From: Panopea generosa
Taxonomy: Eukaryota; Mollusca; Bivalvia; Adapedonta; Hiatellidae
Reading direction: 5' to 3'
Length of the DNA stretch: 64,000 nucleotides
Assembly (NCBI GenBank): GCA_029582155.1
Contig: CM055905.1
Span: 2,717,920-2,781,919, forward strand
In this document: positions 51,821-58,021 of the stretch, piece after piece
How the letters are laid out: every line of letters starts with the position of its first letter
How positions within the stretch are numbered: position 1 is the stretch's first letter
The notes under the pieces: generated by a model
What the model was told of the DNA's origin: nothing
The model's database searches: none
The model's input: the letters and a program-made list of their open reading frames with translations, nothing else
Program-made: the position numbers and the translations under genes

Positions 51821-53768
51821 ACACACACACACAAGCACGCACGCATGCACGCACGCACGCACGCACTTAGTTGTGCGAATGTGTGGCCCAAGCCCATTTC
51901 AAAATGTTTGAAATAAAATATGTTTAAACTAACTAAACTATTAAGAATGTCTAATACTTTTTGTCAATAAAACACTTATTTGACTTTTTCAATAGTATTT
52001 CAGTTATTCCGTGTGAATAGAGGTGATAGAATCGTGGCTGCATGGCTTATAATAAAGAAAACAGTGCGGTCGGGCGAGAGTCGAACTTAGACCACTGGAC
52101 TGATAGTCAGACAAGTGTTAATACCAACTGAGATGACCGGACCCGTCTCTACCATACATTAATGATGTATGATACCTTTGTCTCTAAGAAGTAGCTCGTG
52201 GCTATTTGTGTTGACCTCACTTTGGCTTGACGGGTGGTTACATTATCTGCCGTTGGCCAGGGACCTGTTGCGTTGTTTTAGAATATTTTTTACCACACAA
52301 TGTCTAAAAATCTAAATAACCTTACACGCTGAACATAATGAACGATAAATTAATACGTGCGCCGGGTGTTTTGTTGTTACATATATATTTAGAACAGGGA
52401 ATGATCTATAACAAATATTATTGTTATGGTTTAATCAGATAAGCGGCGACTTTCTTTGTTTAAAGTTTTAGCCCAAAGTCCAATAAATATGCATGCTACA
52501 GAGAAATTCCGCGTACTTCTAAGACTGTCCTACTATTTTATACTTCTTTATATAAGGTAAACTGAGTTATAGTCCATCTGTGTTTTACACACGCTATATG
52601 ATAATGTATACATCCTGACACATATATTGAAATTGACACCTTTAAGTCTAAATTTTATAAATATCTGCTTACATCGCTTATCTGTGTTGCTTTATACTTC
52701 ATACACACAGCGTAGTATATATGCAGACATTCTTTTACCATATTTGGTATACTACTAACCCATTTCATCGAAATAAGCTTAGAGCTACCGAGACCATTTT
52801 CTGGGTATTGAATATTGTTTTACGACAGGCCATCGGGTCATACATGGAATCGAATCCACAATCTTTAGCGTGAGCAGCTAAACACTATATCCACTGCACT
52901 ACCGCGCCGCTTATCAAAGTATTAAATTATCATGCAGGCTCGTAAATTTGTCCATCCTTTTGTTTCTTGAATATGAATATATGCGGGCACCTTTGCCTAT
53001 ACTCCCCTAGAGTCTACAGTCTCTCCCTAATATTAAAAAAGTACATCGCGTCTCAAGTATGACATCGAGCTGAAAATGGAATATCGGATTCAATATATGA
53101 CCGAGGTTTGTGCTTTTGTTCTCAGCCGCAAATCTAAGTCATATATCGAGTACAATATTTGAGCTTGAGTTTTAACCCTTTTTCGAAATATTGGGGCAAG
53201 TTCACCTCTTTTATTGTAAATACAAAACTATTTTCACATATTTCACAATTATACAGCATGTCCAAAATTGTTTTGATGAGTTTAGGACCTTAATGAATGT
53301 CCCACTTTCAAGTCACACTATTCCGACACAAAACAACTAAATGAGTTTAATCAATTTTTAAAGTGAGCATACCGTCGTTGTATATTTCATTTTCATTTTA
53401 GCTCATTCGTAATGTAAGCTCAGAGCTTATATGAAGCTCTTGATTCAGTTTCCTGGGTAGAACCAGTTAGGAGTGTTGGTTTTAGGAGGTCAACCTCTAC
53501 CACACACTCTCCATTGCACTTCCGAATTTTTGACTACCGTACGCTGATATCAGATATTCTGTTCCATTTATATCAATTTTACACTCACATTTATAACATG
53601 TAGCACACAAAAATCAATCTGATATAACAATACAAAAGAATCAATGGTACTTACCAAAAACGCCACAACCTCGTATCCCTGTTCTTTCAGCCAGACGAGA
53701 ACACACGACGTATCCAAGCCTCCGCTGTAGGCCAAAATAACTTTTTTCTTGTCTGCTTTAGCATCCAT
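19069..53768 (-). CDS. ASS1: Argininosuccinate synthase, complete, 14 coding exons
   Basis: Catalyses ATP-dependent joining of citrulline and aspartate to argininosuccinate (arginine synthesis, citrulline recycling), a cytosolic homotetramer. Exons in gene order: 53655-53768, 35680-35748, 35076-35200, 30080-30200, 29620-29694, 28862-28932, 26816-26937, 24833-24917, 23518-23582, 22788-22861, 21866-21923, 21495-21651, 20818-20883, 19069-19111. All introns are GT-AG and phases match, giving 414 residues against 412 in human. Binding residues, numbered by a constant +3 shift from human: ATP loop AYSGGLDTS (13-21), Tyr90, [10 protein letters not shown] with Thr122, Asn126 and Asp127, Arg130, Ser183, Ser192, Glu273, Tyr285. 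The citrulline-side Ser (human 92) is Ala95, as in many bacterial enzymes. No frameshift or stop is seen, so the gene looks functional. Introns total over 33 kb and carry most repeats of the window. Confidence 0.97.
19306..19997. mobile_element. TIR element (MITE) carrying a SINE
   Basis: Terminal inverted repeats of about 33 bp: TATACACTCAACTCC then AGAAACCTTACAGTTTT, and at the far end the inverse of TATACACTAAACGTC then AGAAACCTTACAATTTT. TA at both ends suggests a Tc1/mariner-type insertion. Family I SINE at 19434-19745 lies inside. ASS intron 13. Confidence 0.7.
19434..19745 (+). mobile_element. tRNA-derived SINE, family I, best full-length copy
   Basis: Complete head, body (GATTGATATAAGACATTGTG, CTGATTCAAGTGG, ACTTGCGGAGATGG, CTCGAGTACTAGTTAACC) and 3' part (GGATCCCAGGAAACAGTGG to AAAATGACGCTTAATATTCA). 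It sits inside a TIR element in ASS intron 13. Confidence 0.85.
20009..20165 (+). repeat. 42-bp minisatellite
   Basis: ACGCTGGTATAATGACAATG recurs at about 20011, 20053 and 20095, then two shortened units. Abuts the TIR element end. Confidence 0.9.
20280..20495. mobile_element. Palindromic MITE, family Y
   Basis: Two perfect nested 19-bp inverted pairs: 20343-20361 with 20474-20492, and 20383-20401 with 20443-20461. ASS intron 13. Confidence 0.75.
20572..20712 (-). mobile_element. tRNA-derived SINE, family IV
   Basis: Minus-strand head (TAGTCCAGTGGTAGAGCATC, GTGGGTTCGTTCC) followed by GTGTCCTTGGGCAAAACACT. ASS intron 13. Confidence 0.6.
20818..20883 (-). CDS. ASS1: ASS exon 13
   Basis: Encodes [20 protein letters not shown], the tetramer-arm region. 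Donor GTAAGC. Confidence 0.95.
21040..21102 (-). mobile_element. SINE family III tail fragment
   Basis: Minus-strand ACTGGTTCTATCCAGGAAAT in ASS intron 12. Confidence 0.4.
21495..21651 (-). CDS. ASS1: ASS exon 12
   Basis: Encodes [18 protein letters not shown] through [15 protein letters not shown], a highly conserved C-terminal block. Confidence 0.96.
21866..21923 (-). CDS. ASS1: ASS exon 11
   Basis: Encodes [19 protein letters not shown]. Acceptor TTGTAG, donor GTATAC. Confidence 0.95.
21924..22787. other. ASS intron 10
   Basis: No repeat family recognised except three ATGAAATGAC units near 22700. Confidence 0.45.
22788..22861 (-). CDS. ASS1: ASS exon 10
   Basis: Encodes [20 protein letters not shown] with Tyr285. 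Donor GTAATT. Confidence 0.95.
23062..23314. mobile_element. Palindromic MITE, family X
   Basis: Inverted arms 23062-23098 and 23277-23314 with a second inner pair (TTCTCAAAAAGTATCAAAG against TTTTGATATTTTGAGAAAT). ASS intron 9. Confidence 0.7.
23518..23582 (-). CDS. ASS1: ASS exon 9
   Basis: Encodes [18 protein letters not shown], including Glu273. Acceptor ATTTTCAG. Confidence 0.96.
23583..24832. other. ASS intron 8
   Basis: Plain AT-rich sequence without visible mobile element. Confidence 0.45.
24833..24917 (-). CDS. ASS1: ASS exon 8
   Basis: Encodes [20 protein letters not shown] onward. Its acceptor (ATTCTAG) lies only about 10 nt from a 1.25-kb minisatellite. Confidence 0.95.
24927..26174. 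repeat. 19-bp minisatellite (ASS intron 7)
   Basis: About 65 units of ACACATATAGCTGTTGTAT with 17-bp and 21-bp variants (ACACAGATAGCTGTTGT). Fills most of the intron and reaches within about 10 nt of the exon 8 acceptor. Open minus-strand frames are by-products. Confidence 0.95.
26251..26331. repeat. Small inverted repeat, GCCCCATTGG type
   Basis: TCGCCCCATT and AATGGGGCGA flank about 60 bp. The left half (CGCCCCATTGGTGCAA) recurs at 18469-18485. Confidence 0.5.
26816..26937 (-). CDS. ASS1: ASS exon 7
   Basis: Encodes [20 protein letters not shown] and the [12 protein letters not shown] stretch. Acceptor TTAAAG, donor GTAAAT. Confidence 0.95.
26938..27850. other. ASS intron 6, part before the SINE
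   Basis: No element recognised. Short frames on both strands show no family resemblance. Confidence 0.4.
27852..28665 (+). mobile_element. tRNA-derived SINE, family II, with internal array
   Basis: Head AGCGGTGGACTAGTGGTTGA and GGGTTCGTTTCTCG; the 3' part after the array (GTGTGGCAGCTCAGAATACT, then GTCTTAAGTAAACACAG) matches the unexpanded copy at 5.2-5.5 kb. Between them are nine 74-bp units. ASS intron 6. Confidence 0.75.
27940..28578 (+). repeat. 74-bp tandem array inside a SINE
   Basis: Nine units; the CGGCATGATACTCC box recurs at 27964, 28038, 28112, 28186, 28260, 28334, 28408, 28482 and 28555. Units differ at a few sites (CCAG/CTTG before TATAATATG). Confidence 0.95.
28862..28932 (-). 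CDS. ASS1: ASS exon 6
   Basis: Encodes [20 protein letters not shown] with Ser183; Ser192 is split across the next junction. Donor GTCAGC. Confidence 0.95.
29138..29268 (+). repeat. 20-bp minisatellite
   Basis: About six units of CTGGATCGGTCAGTACGCCC in ASS intron 5. Confidence 0.93.
29620..29694 (-). CDS. ASS1: ASS exon 5
   Basis: 25 codons, family motif [17 protein letters not shown]. Acceptor TTTCAG, donor GTATAC. Confidence 0.96.
30080..30200 (-). CDS. ASS1: ASS exon 4
   Basis: Encodes the nucleotide/aspartate loop [15 protein letters not shown]. Donor GTGAAT. Confidence 0.96.
30603..34808 (+). repeat. 59-bp satellite array with higher-order duplication (ASS intron 3)
   Basis: About 71 units containing GTGGCCAAGTGGTGGAATC. 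Two unit types, ATCTCTC...GTTAC and ATTTGTC...GTAAC, alternate irregularly. All three forward frames of the unit lack stops, hence open frames up to 731 codons. A block of 1,382 bp (about 31609-32990) is repeated at 32991-34372 with very few differences, each ending in the same truncated unit. Confidence 0.96.
34825..34935. repeat. Fold-back repeat beside the 59-bp array
   Basis: TTCTTAGACTTGAACTC pairs with GCTCAAGTCTAAGAATG across about 60 bp. Likely a small MITE. Confidence 0.5.
35076..35200 (-). CDS. ASS1: ASS exon 3
   Basis: Encodes [12 protein letters not shown] and [17 protein letters not shown] with citrulline-binding Tyr90. Ends in phase 2 at GTATAT. Confidence 0.96.
35397..35430 (-). 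mobile_element. LINE B family 3' tail fragment
   Basis: Minus-strand GCAATAAAATATGTTTAAAG in ASS intron 2, without recognisable upstream LINE sequence. Confidence 0.4.
35517..35534 (+). repeat. Poly(G) tract
   Basis: G-rich run with one A, in ASS intron 2. Confidence 0.9.
35680..35748 (-). CDS. ASS1: ASS exon 2
   Basis: 23 codons, [20 protein letters not shown] region. Separated from exon 1 by a 17.9-kb intron. Confidence 0.96.
35749..36480. other. ASS intron 1, exon 2 side
   Basis: No element recognised before the LINE fragment at 36540. Confidence 0.4.
36540..37201 (+). mobile_element. 3' fragment of a third LINE
   Basis: Broken reading frames match the C-terminus of non-LTR RTs: [23 protein letters not shown], then [20 protein letters not shown] and a trailing [16 protein letters not shown] before TGA at 37199-37201. 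At least two frameshifts. It ends about 120 bp before the LINE A target repeat, so it was probably there before LINE A came in. Confidence 0.7.
37484..38396 (+). pseudogene. LINE A ORF1 remnant
   Basis: Three overlapping open segments (37484-37732, about 37700-37998, about 38000-38396) read as one protein after shifts near 37695 and in the A run near 37985. The first part is polar (Asn, Thr, Asp), with PPLSESP and a basic [11 protein letters not shown] stretch; the last has [16 protein letters not shown] and [15 protein letters not shown]. No CCHC knuckle or RRM is visible. Assigned as ORF1 only by position, 100 bp before the endonuclease ORF. Confidence 0.55.
38496..39601 (+). pseudogene. 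LINE A ORF2, endonuclease and linker part
   Basis: Starts [12 protein letters not shown] and reaches the catalytic Glu in ISEHW. It then jumps from HFLDM directly to GDMNTELR (the GDxN motif), so roughly 90-100 residues of the AP endonuclease are deleted. QIDHIL and SNHRPV follow; the usual SDH is SNH. A one-base shift near 39207 moves the frame at PYWDEELN. The linker continues as [15 protein letters not shown] and [13 protein letters not shown] until LINE B cuts it at 39601. Confidence 0.8.
39602..42560 (+). mobile_element. LINE B: 5'-truncated non-LTR retrotransposon inserted in LINE A
   Basis: Flanked by a 13-bp direct repeat CAGTTACAAAAGT (39589-39601 and 42561-42573), the target-site duplication. 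It starts inside the endonuclease-RT linker, so it is truncated as usual for target-primed insertion. It ends in a 3' UTR of about 400 bp with the tail GCAATAAAATATGTTTAAAC. No own promoter or endonuclease remains. It lies antisense in ASS intron 1. Confidence 0.9.
40022..42162 (+). pseudogene. Reverse transcriptase ORF of LINE B (Jockey/CR1-like)
   Basis: Open frame of about 700 codons. RT motifs in order: [22 protein letters not shown], motif [14 protein letters not shown], motif [14 protein letters not shown], motif C LYADDSS, then HLGV. The C-terminus has [10 protein letters not shown] and a Cys/His knuckle [17 protein letters not shown] typical of Jockey/CR1/L2-type elements. Upstream (39602-40020) the same protein continues in other frames ([39 protein letters not shown]), broken by shifts near 39980 and in a T run near 40012. 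The RT part itself has no stop, so it is young. It cannot move on its own without an endonuclease. Confidence 0.88.
42574..44482 (+). pseudogene. LINE A ORF2, reverse transcriptase and C-terminal part
   Basis: Resumes in the frame left at 39601. RT motifs: [28 protein letters not shown], motif [16 protein letters not shown], motif [13 protein letters not shown], motif [10 protein letters not shown] (Ser for the usual aromatic or Leu). A one-base loss near 43937 and an A-run shift near 44135 split the C-terminus into 43953-44144 and 44129-44482. The end has [19 protein letters not shown]. Clearly a different lineage from LINE B. Confidence 0.83.
45030..46137. other. ASS intron 1, after LINE A
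   Basis: AT-rich; no repeat family recognised. Confidence 0.4.
46138..46215 (+). mobile_element. tRNA-like element
   Basis: GAGCAGGTGGTCCGGGGACA and GTGGGTTCAAATCACC resemble A and B boxes. No family body recognised. Confidence 0.35.
46955..47180 (+). mobile_element. tRNA-derived SINE, family I, 5'-truncated
   Basis: Begins at GGAGTCGTGAGTTCGAATCC and continues through the family body and the AACAGTGGTTA-type 3' part. Confidence 0.75.
47181..49486. other. ASS intron 1, middle
   Basis: Pyrimidine-rich stretch 48050-48245, and a doubled TTTGGTTCCAGGGT at about 48948-48981. Otherwise nothing supported. Confidence 0.4.
48182..48245 (+). repeat. (CT)n microsatellite
   Basis: Pure CT run at the end of a pyrimidine-rich stretch from 48050. 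Confidence 0.97.
49487..49655 (+). mobile_element. tRNA-derived SINE, family III
   Basis: tRNA-like head (GGTAGAGTATTGGATAGAGT, GCGGGTTCGATCCCC), then ACTGGTTCTACCCAG and AAGCTCAGAGCTTTCATCGC with an AAAATAAAAT end. Confidence 0.7.
49830..49917 (+). mobile_element. LINE B family 3' tail fragment
   Basis: Ends TTTGGCAATAAAATATGTTTAAA, preceded by CCCAATTGCACTG, as in the LINE B 3' UTR. Confidence 0.55.
50346..51318 (+). repeat. 60-bp minisatellite (ASS intron 1)
   Basis: About 16 units containing GTCGAGGCAGACATCACAAT and GAACTACCGCCC, some shortened. 60 is a multiple of 3, so each frame repeats itself and can stay open. Confidence 0.95.
51440..51598 (-). mobile_element. tRNA-derived SINE, family IV
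   Basis: Minus-strand head (GTAGTAGAGTATCGGATCC, TCGATTCGATCC) followed by GAGTCCTTGGGCAAGATATT. ASS intron 1. Confidence 0.55.
51774..51866 (+). repeat. (CT)n, (CA)n and (ACGC)n run
   Basis: Compound microsatellite followed by a LINE B tail. Confidence 0.95.
51860..51928 (+). mobile_element. LINE B family 3' tail fragment
   Basis: TGTGGCCCAAGCCCATTT then AAATAAAATATGTTTAAAC, parallel to the LINE B 3' UTR (GTGGCCCAACCCATTT). It follows a (CT)n/(CA)n/(ACGC)n run. Confidence 0.6.
52068..52146 (-). mobile_element. tRNA-derived SINE, family I, head
   Basis: Minus-strand tRNA-like head with GTCTGACTATCAGTCC and AAGTTCGACTCTCGCC. The body is not recognisable. Confidence 0.6.
52757..52916 (-). 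mobile_element. tRNA-derived SINE, family III
   Basis: Minus-strand copy: GTAGTGCAGTGGATATAGTG head, GATTCGATTCCATG B box, and AATACCCAGAAAATGG with a diverged tail. Confidence 0.6.
53396..53492 (-). mobile_element. SINE family III tail
   Basis: Minus strand ACTGGTTCTACCCAGGAAAC and TAAGCTCTGAGCTTACATTA. Head missing. About 160 bp from ASS exon 1. Confidence 0.5.
53655..53768 (-). CDS. ASS1: ASS exon 1 (start codon)
   Basis: 38 codons from ATG, with the N-type PP-loop [12 protein letters not shown] and [13 protein letters not shown]. Donor GTAAGT, phase 0. A C/T-rich CAG acceptor 28 nt upstream of the ATG (exon side from 53796) hints at a further non-coding 5' exon. Confidence 0.96.
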
Positions 53769-53799
53769 ATTTGTAAAGCTTTATTTCTTTATCTGACTG

Positions 53800-54830
53800 A
53801 AAAACCAAACTTAACCTAACCAACAGATGCTGGAGCACTGACGACCAGTAAAAGAATGCTCCGATATCCGCTAATACACTGATACAAGACGATCGAAGTA
53901 TATCAAATATATTTAGAACTCGCTGCTAATCATGCAGACAGATGTTAACAAACTGGTACTCGGTAACTGATAATGTCGCCTGCAACTGTCGCGGTCAGTG
54001 CCACACAGTCACCAACAGGATCCACAAGAACTAACGTATATACATCGGCGTTTCTTTCTTTCTTTGCTTCGTTTTATGCTTGTGTTCACCAATAAAATAT
54101 CTCGTCTAAAACAGCTGAACACATACGTTCCTGTTCGTCCTGTTTTAATTGCAAATCCAGATTGACAACTCTATACATTTATATATAGGTCATCTTTATA
54201 TCTCTCCAATTTATCTTTATCTATAGCGTCACTTGTACTGTAACTGGTCTCACAGTTACTTAACTCTATATACGGTATCTTTGATTTCCTCTGTGGATAC
54301 TTATATCGGACGTAAGTAATGATACGAGGATCTAAAGCGGAGGAAAAACAAGATCACAAACTTGAATGCCCTGTGTTTGTATCACAGCTAGCATTAGATA
54401 ACAGATAATATTTCACTACCACTGTGTTTTGATTTAGAACATGGCGCGTGTAAAACAAGAAGAAAAAACAACTCCGACATCAGCTCGTTAAGGTTTAATT
54501 TTCACAAGGGTCCCCGAAAGTGCTTATTAAGTGACATTCCAATACTTAAAGCGGAATCATCAGTAAGTTCTACCCTTGTTATTCTATAAAAGCAGTCTCC
54601 GATATTATGAGAAAACCAATTAGCGATAATAAAGCCGGACGTTCATTAAGCGTTGAAACAGGAATTTGCTACATCTGTGATATTTGCTTTATATTGAAAC
54701 TTTGTCATCTGTGCTTCATTTTTCGATATATGACGTACATTTTCCTTTAAATTATATGCTTTCTTCATTATATTATGTCGATTTATCTGATAAATTATGC
54801 TGTGCATTCTTTTGTATAGGATGTAGATTT
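53800..54830. other. ASS 5' flank
   Basis: Likely holds the ASS promoter and a non-coding first exon, but no single site is convincing. No CpG-rich island is evident. Confidence 0.35.
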
Positions 54831-54841
54831 ACAGTTAATTT

Positions 54842-56930
54842 CCACCTTACGACCACCCCGATATTAAGACCACCCCGCTATTACGCATAGTATCACCATT
54901 GCGAAAAGGAAGTGCTTCTTTCTTCTTCTTTAAAAATGCATTTCCTTATTTTAATGCTCTTTTTTTTTTATTTAAATGGCATTATTGATGTATTTTGAAC
55001 ATGTTGATAGCGTTGTCATGTTTGAATTGTGAATTTAGAAAAAAAAAATGATGCATGGAAATTGGGGTATGAATACATGATTACGGAAGTCTACTTTCAC
55101 TTTGTCACACTTTTTGATGATGCAGAGGATGACAAACAGTAAAATGTAGGTTTAACTCATTTGGGTTTCTTTATAAATGACAAGCCTTTAAACTTTAATT
55201 ATTTACTATAGAATTAAGAACAAAAATCAATGGTTGGTTTACACCTGTAAGAAATACTTTTAATGAGATGGGGGTGATTTTCCAAAATGTTAATTGAAGG
55301 TAAAATAACCTCTTTTTACACTCTCATAGTCTTAAATGACAAATTGAAGACATTTGCTTCATAAAAAACAACATTTTGGCAAGTTTATGCCTCAAATAAT
55401 CATATAATTATGTACATATTTACATTGAAATTTCATGTAAAATCCCAAAATTTTGAATTTTTTTTTATTTTGGATGATTGAAATGTGCAATTTTTAGCAT
55501 GTACATTGTACTGAATAATGTATTTTGGTAAGATAATGTCTTCAATGTGTCATGAGACTATTTTGGTGTAAAATATTTAATGGAATTAGGTAAAATAATT
55601 TTTTTTGGTAAAATTAGTCAATTACATCAAAATTGCATGTCGGTCAACATCTCGCGCCTGTATATAATGATCATGTAAAAAGTGTTATTTTGACAAAAGT
55701 TTCAGTATTTAATGCCTGCAACTTGGCAGTATTACTTCAAATTGATAGTACTTAGCAAATAAGAGGTAAATATGAAATTAAAAAAAAACAACGTTTCCTT
55801 ATAGGCATAGTACCACCATTGCAAAAAGGAAGTGCTTCCGTGGGGTAATCGCATAATGGCGGTTATAAATAATCCTCATTTCTTCTTTTTTTTAAAAATG
55901 TATTTTCCTTATTTAGCTCATTTTTTTATTTGAATGACATTATTGATGTGTTTTGAAAATATTGATAGTATTGTCATGCTTGAATTGTGAATTTAAAAAA
56001 AAATTGATGCTTGAAAATTAGGGTATGAATACATGATATCAGAAGTCTACTTTCTTTTTGTCACCAGTCTACACACTGGGCAGAAAAAAATCTCTTATAT
56101 GACACATGACCCCTACTTTTCTCATCATATTTTGATAGTGCAGAGGTTGACAAACAGTAAAATGTAGGTTTGACTTCTTTCATTTGGGGTTATCTATGAA
56201 TGACAAGCCTTCAAACTTTTATTATTAACTATAAAATAAAGAACAAAAATCAAGGTGGGTTTACACCTATAATTGGCATTTATTTTCGAGACAGAATTCT
56301 TCATTCTTTATTCGATGGCCGTTAACTCCGATAATACGGGCACCCCGCTAAACCGGTAATACGACCATCAAACCTGTCCCGCCCACGGTCTTTGTTCTCT
56401 TTTCACACCCTTAATTACGACCACATGTGTGATCAAAGACGCCTTGAGGCATAGTACCACCATTGGAGAAAGGAAGTGCTTCCGTGGGGTAGTGGCATAA
56501 TAGCGGTTATATATAATTCTCGTTTCTTCTTCTTTAAAGATGCATTTTCATTATTTAATGCTATTTTTTTTTTATTTGAATGGCATTATTGATGTATTTT
56601 GACAGCATTGTCATGTTTGAACTGTGAATTTAGAAAAAAATTGATGCTTGAAAATTGGGTTATGAGTACATAATTTCGGAAGTCTACTTTCACTTTGTCA
56701 ACAGTGTACACACTATGCAGAAAAAATCTCTTATATGACACATGACTCCTACTGTTCTCATCATATTTGGTAGCGCAGAGGTTGACAAACATTAAAATGT
56801 AGGTTTCACTTCTTTCATTTGGGTTTCTGTATGAATGACAAGCCGTCAAACTTTTATTATTTGCTGTAGAATAAAGAACAAAAACCAATGGTGGGATTAC
56901 ATCTCGAGGAAAAATTAACGACAAAATCAA
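54842..56930 (+). repeat. Family Z repeat, three head-to-tail units
   Basis: Units start at the TAGTAYCACCATTG box near 54888, 55805 and 56450, each followed by GGAAGTGCTTCC, a T-rich block, GAATTGTGAATTTA and GTCTACTTTC. GC-box sequence (CGACCACCCCGATATTAAGA) stands before the first and between units 2 and 3. Confidence 0.75.
56320..56410 (+). repeat. GC-box repeat, possible DNA-transposon end
   Basis: ATTCGATGGCCGTTAACTCC and ATAATACGGGCACCCCGCTA recur at 57920-58000. Such CGACCACCCCGCTATTACG boxes resemble pogo/Tigger-like ends, but no transposase is visible. Confidence 0.4.
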
Positions 56931-57293
56931 CGAGTCGATTTGTGGCTGTCGTTAAAGATTTGACCTTGGTGGCATTTGGAAAATGATAACTGTCAAAAAA
57001 AGTGGCTATGGAGAATGAAAACCAGTAAGTTGGCATATTTTAATTATTTAATTGTTATTTGAGTGATATCGATGGTCTTTCATGATGTGATGAATCGTAT
57101 TTTTAAACTTTACTGTAAAAATAAAACGCGTCTGTAAAAATATAGAAACAAAAACACAATGAAGTTACTGTTAAAGAAAATGGTACTCTTATTAATAATA
57201 GCAATTTAAATGATGATTAAGAATGAAACTGTTGTTATAATTTTTATATTTTCATGACGTCTTACTGTTTTCTTTTTTTTCTTTTTTTTCCAG

Positions 57294-57474
57294 TGTCCTG
57301 ATAATGATGAAATGAAAGTCCAAAATACGTTCATTAATAAAAATAGAATGTCAGAAGTGAAAGGAAACGACTACTACTAAGGACCCGACGAGAAAAACTA
57401 TATATACACATGCATAATGTTGAAATATTTAATGTGTTGTCTTTACCTGTTATTATTTTATGTATGTAAATAAA
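57294..57474 (+). other. Candidate terminal exon of an unidentified transcript
   Basis: A long pyrimidine tract and CAG (57262-57293) precede a 28-codon open stretch ending TAA at 57380, with AATAAA at 57469. An AACCA/GTAAGT donor at 57025 lies upstream, but the joined frame soon stops. Could be the relic of a mobile element gene. Confidence 0.2.
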
Positions 57475-57598
57475 AGATAAAACATACAACATATTTATTT
57501 AATCATCCCCTTGTTATTACATGTGCATACATTTAAAATGATGAAAATAATAAGTAAAACAGCATCAAATCTATAATTAGGAAATAAGGATTTATTTT

Positions 57599-57652
57599 AT
57601 TATTATTAATATTATTATTATTATTATTATAATTATTAATATCATTATTATT

Positions 57653-57692
<40 letters not shown>
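57599..57692 (+). repeat. (ATT)n and (TCA)n microsatellites
   Basis: Trinucleotide runs, ATT-rich then about 13 TCA units. Confidence 0.95.
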
Positions 57693-57694
<2 letters not shown>

Positions 57695-57779
57695 GTCATT
57701 ATTATCATGGGTATAACAGTAAATGTTCGAATATGCACAATATAGTATACATCAATTTACTAATACGGTAAAATAGGCC

Positions 57780-58015
57780 TGCAACTTTTGCCAATGACTC
57801 TGAAATACGATAATAAGACCACCCCGCTATTAAGACCACTTTTGCCTGGTTTTACAGTAAAACTCCACCTTACGACCACCTCGTTATTACGGGCTTTTAT
57901 TTAGGGACTTTTTTTTTCTCTTCTTTATTCGATGGTCGCAAACTCCGATAATACGGGCACCCCGCTAATCCGGTAATACGACCACCAAATCTGTCCCGAT
58001 CATGGTCTTTCTTCT
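57780..58015 (+). repeat. GC-box repeat, second copy
   Basis: Contains CAGTAAAACTCCACCTTACG, GACCACCTCGTTATTACGGG and the ATTCGATGGTCGCAAACTCC block. The 21-bp array starts directly after it. Confidence 0.45.
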
Positions 58016-58021
58016 CCTTTA

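Noticed and set aside
51712-51897. 61-residue minus-strand ORF rich in RERERE
   Set aside because: It translates the (CT)n microsatellite.
53568-53768. 66-residue minus-strand ORF as a small protein
   Set aside because: It is ASS exon 1 running into its intron after the GTAAGT donor.
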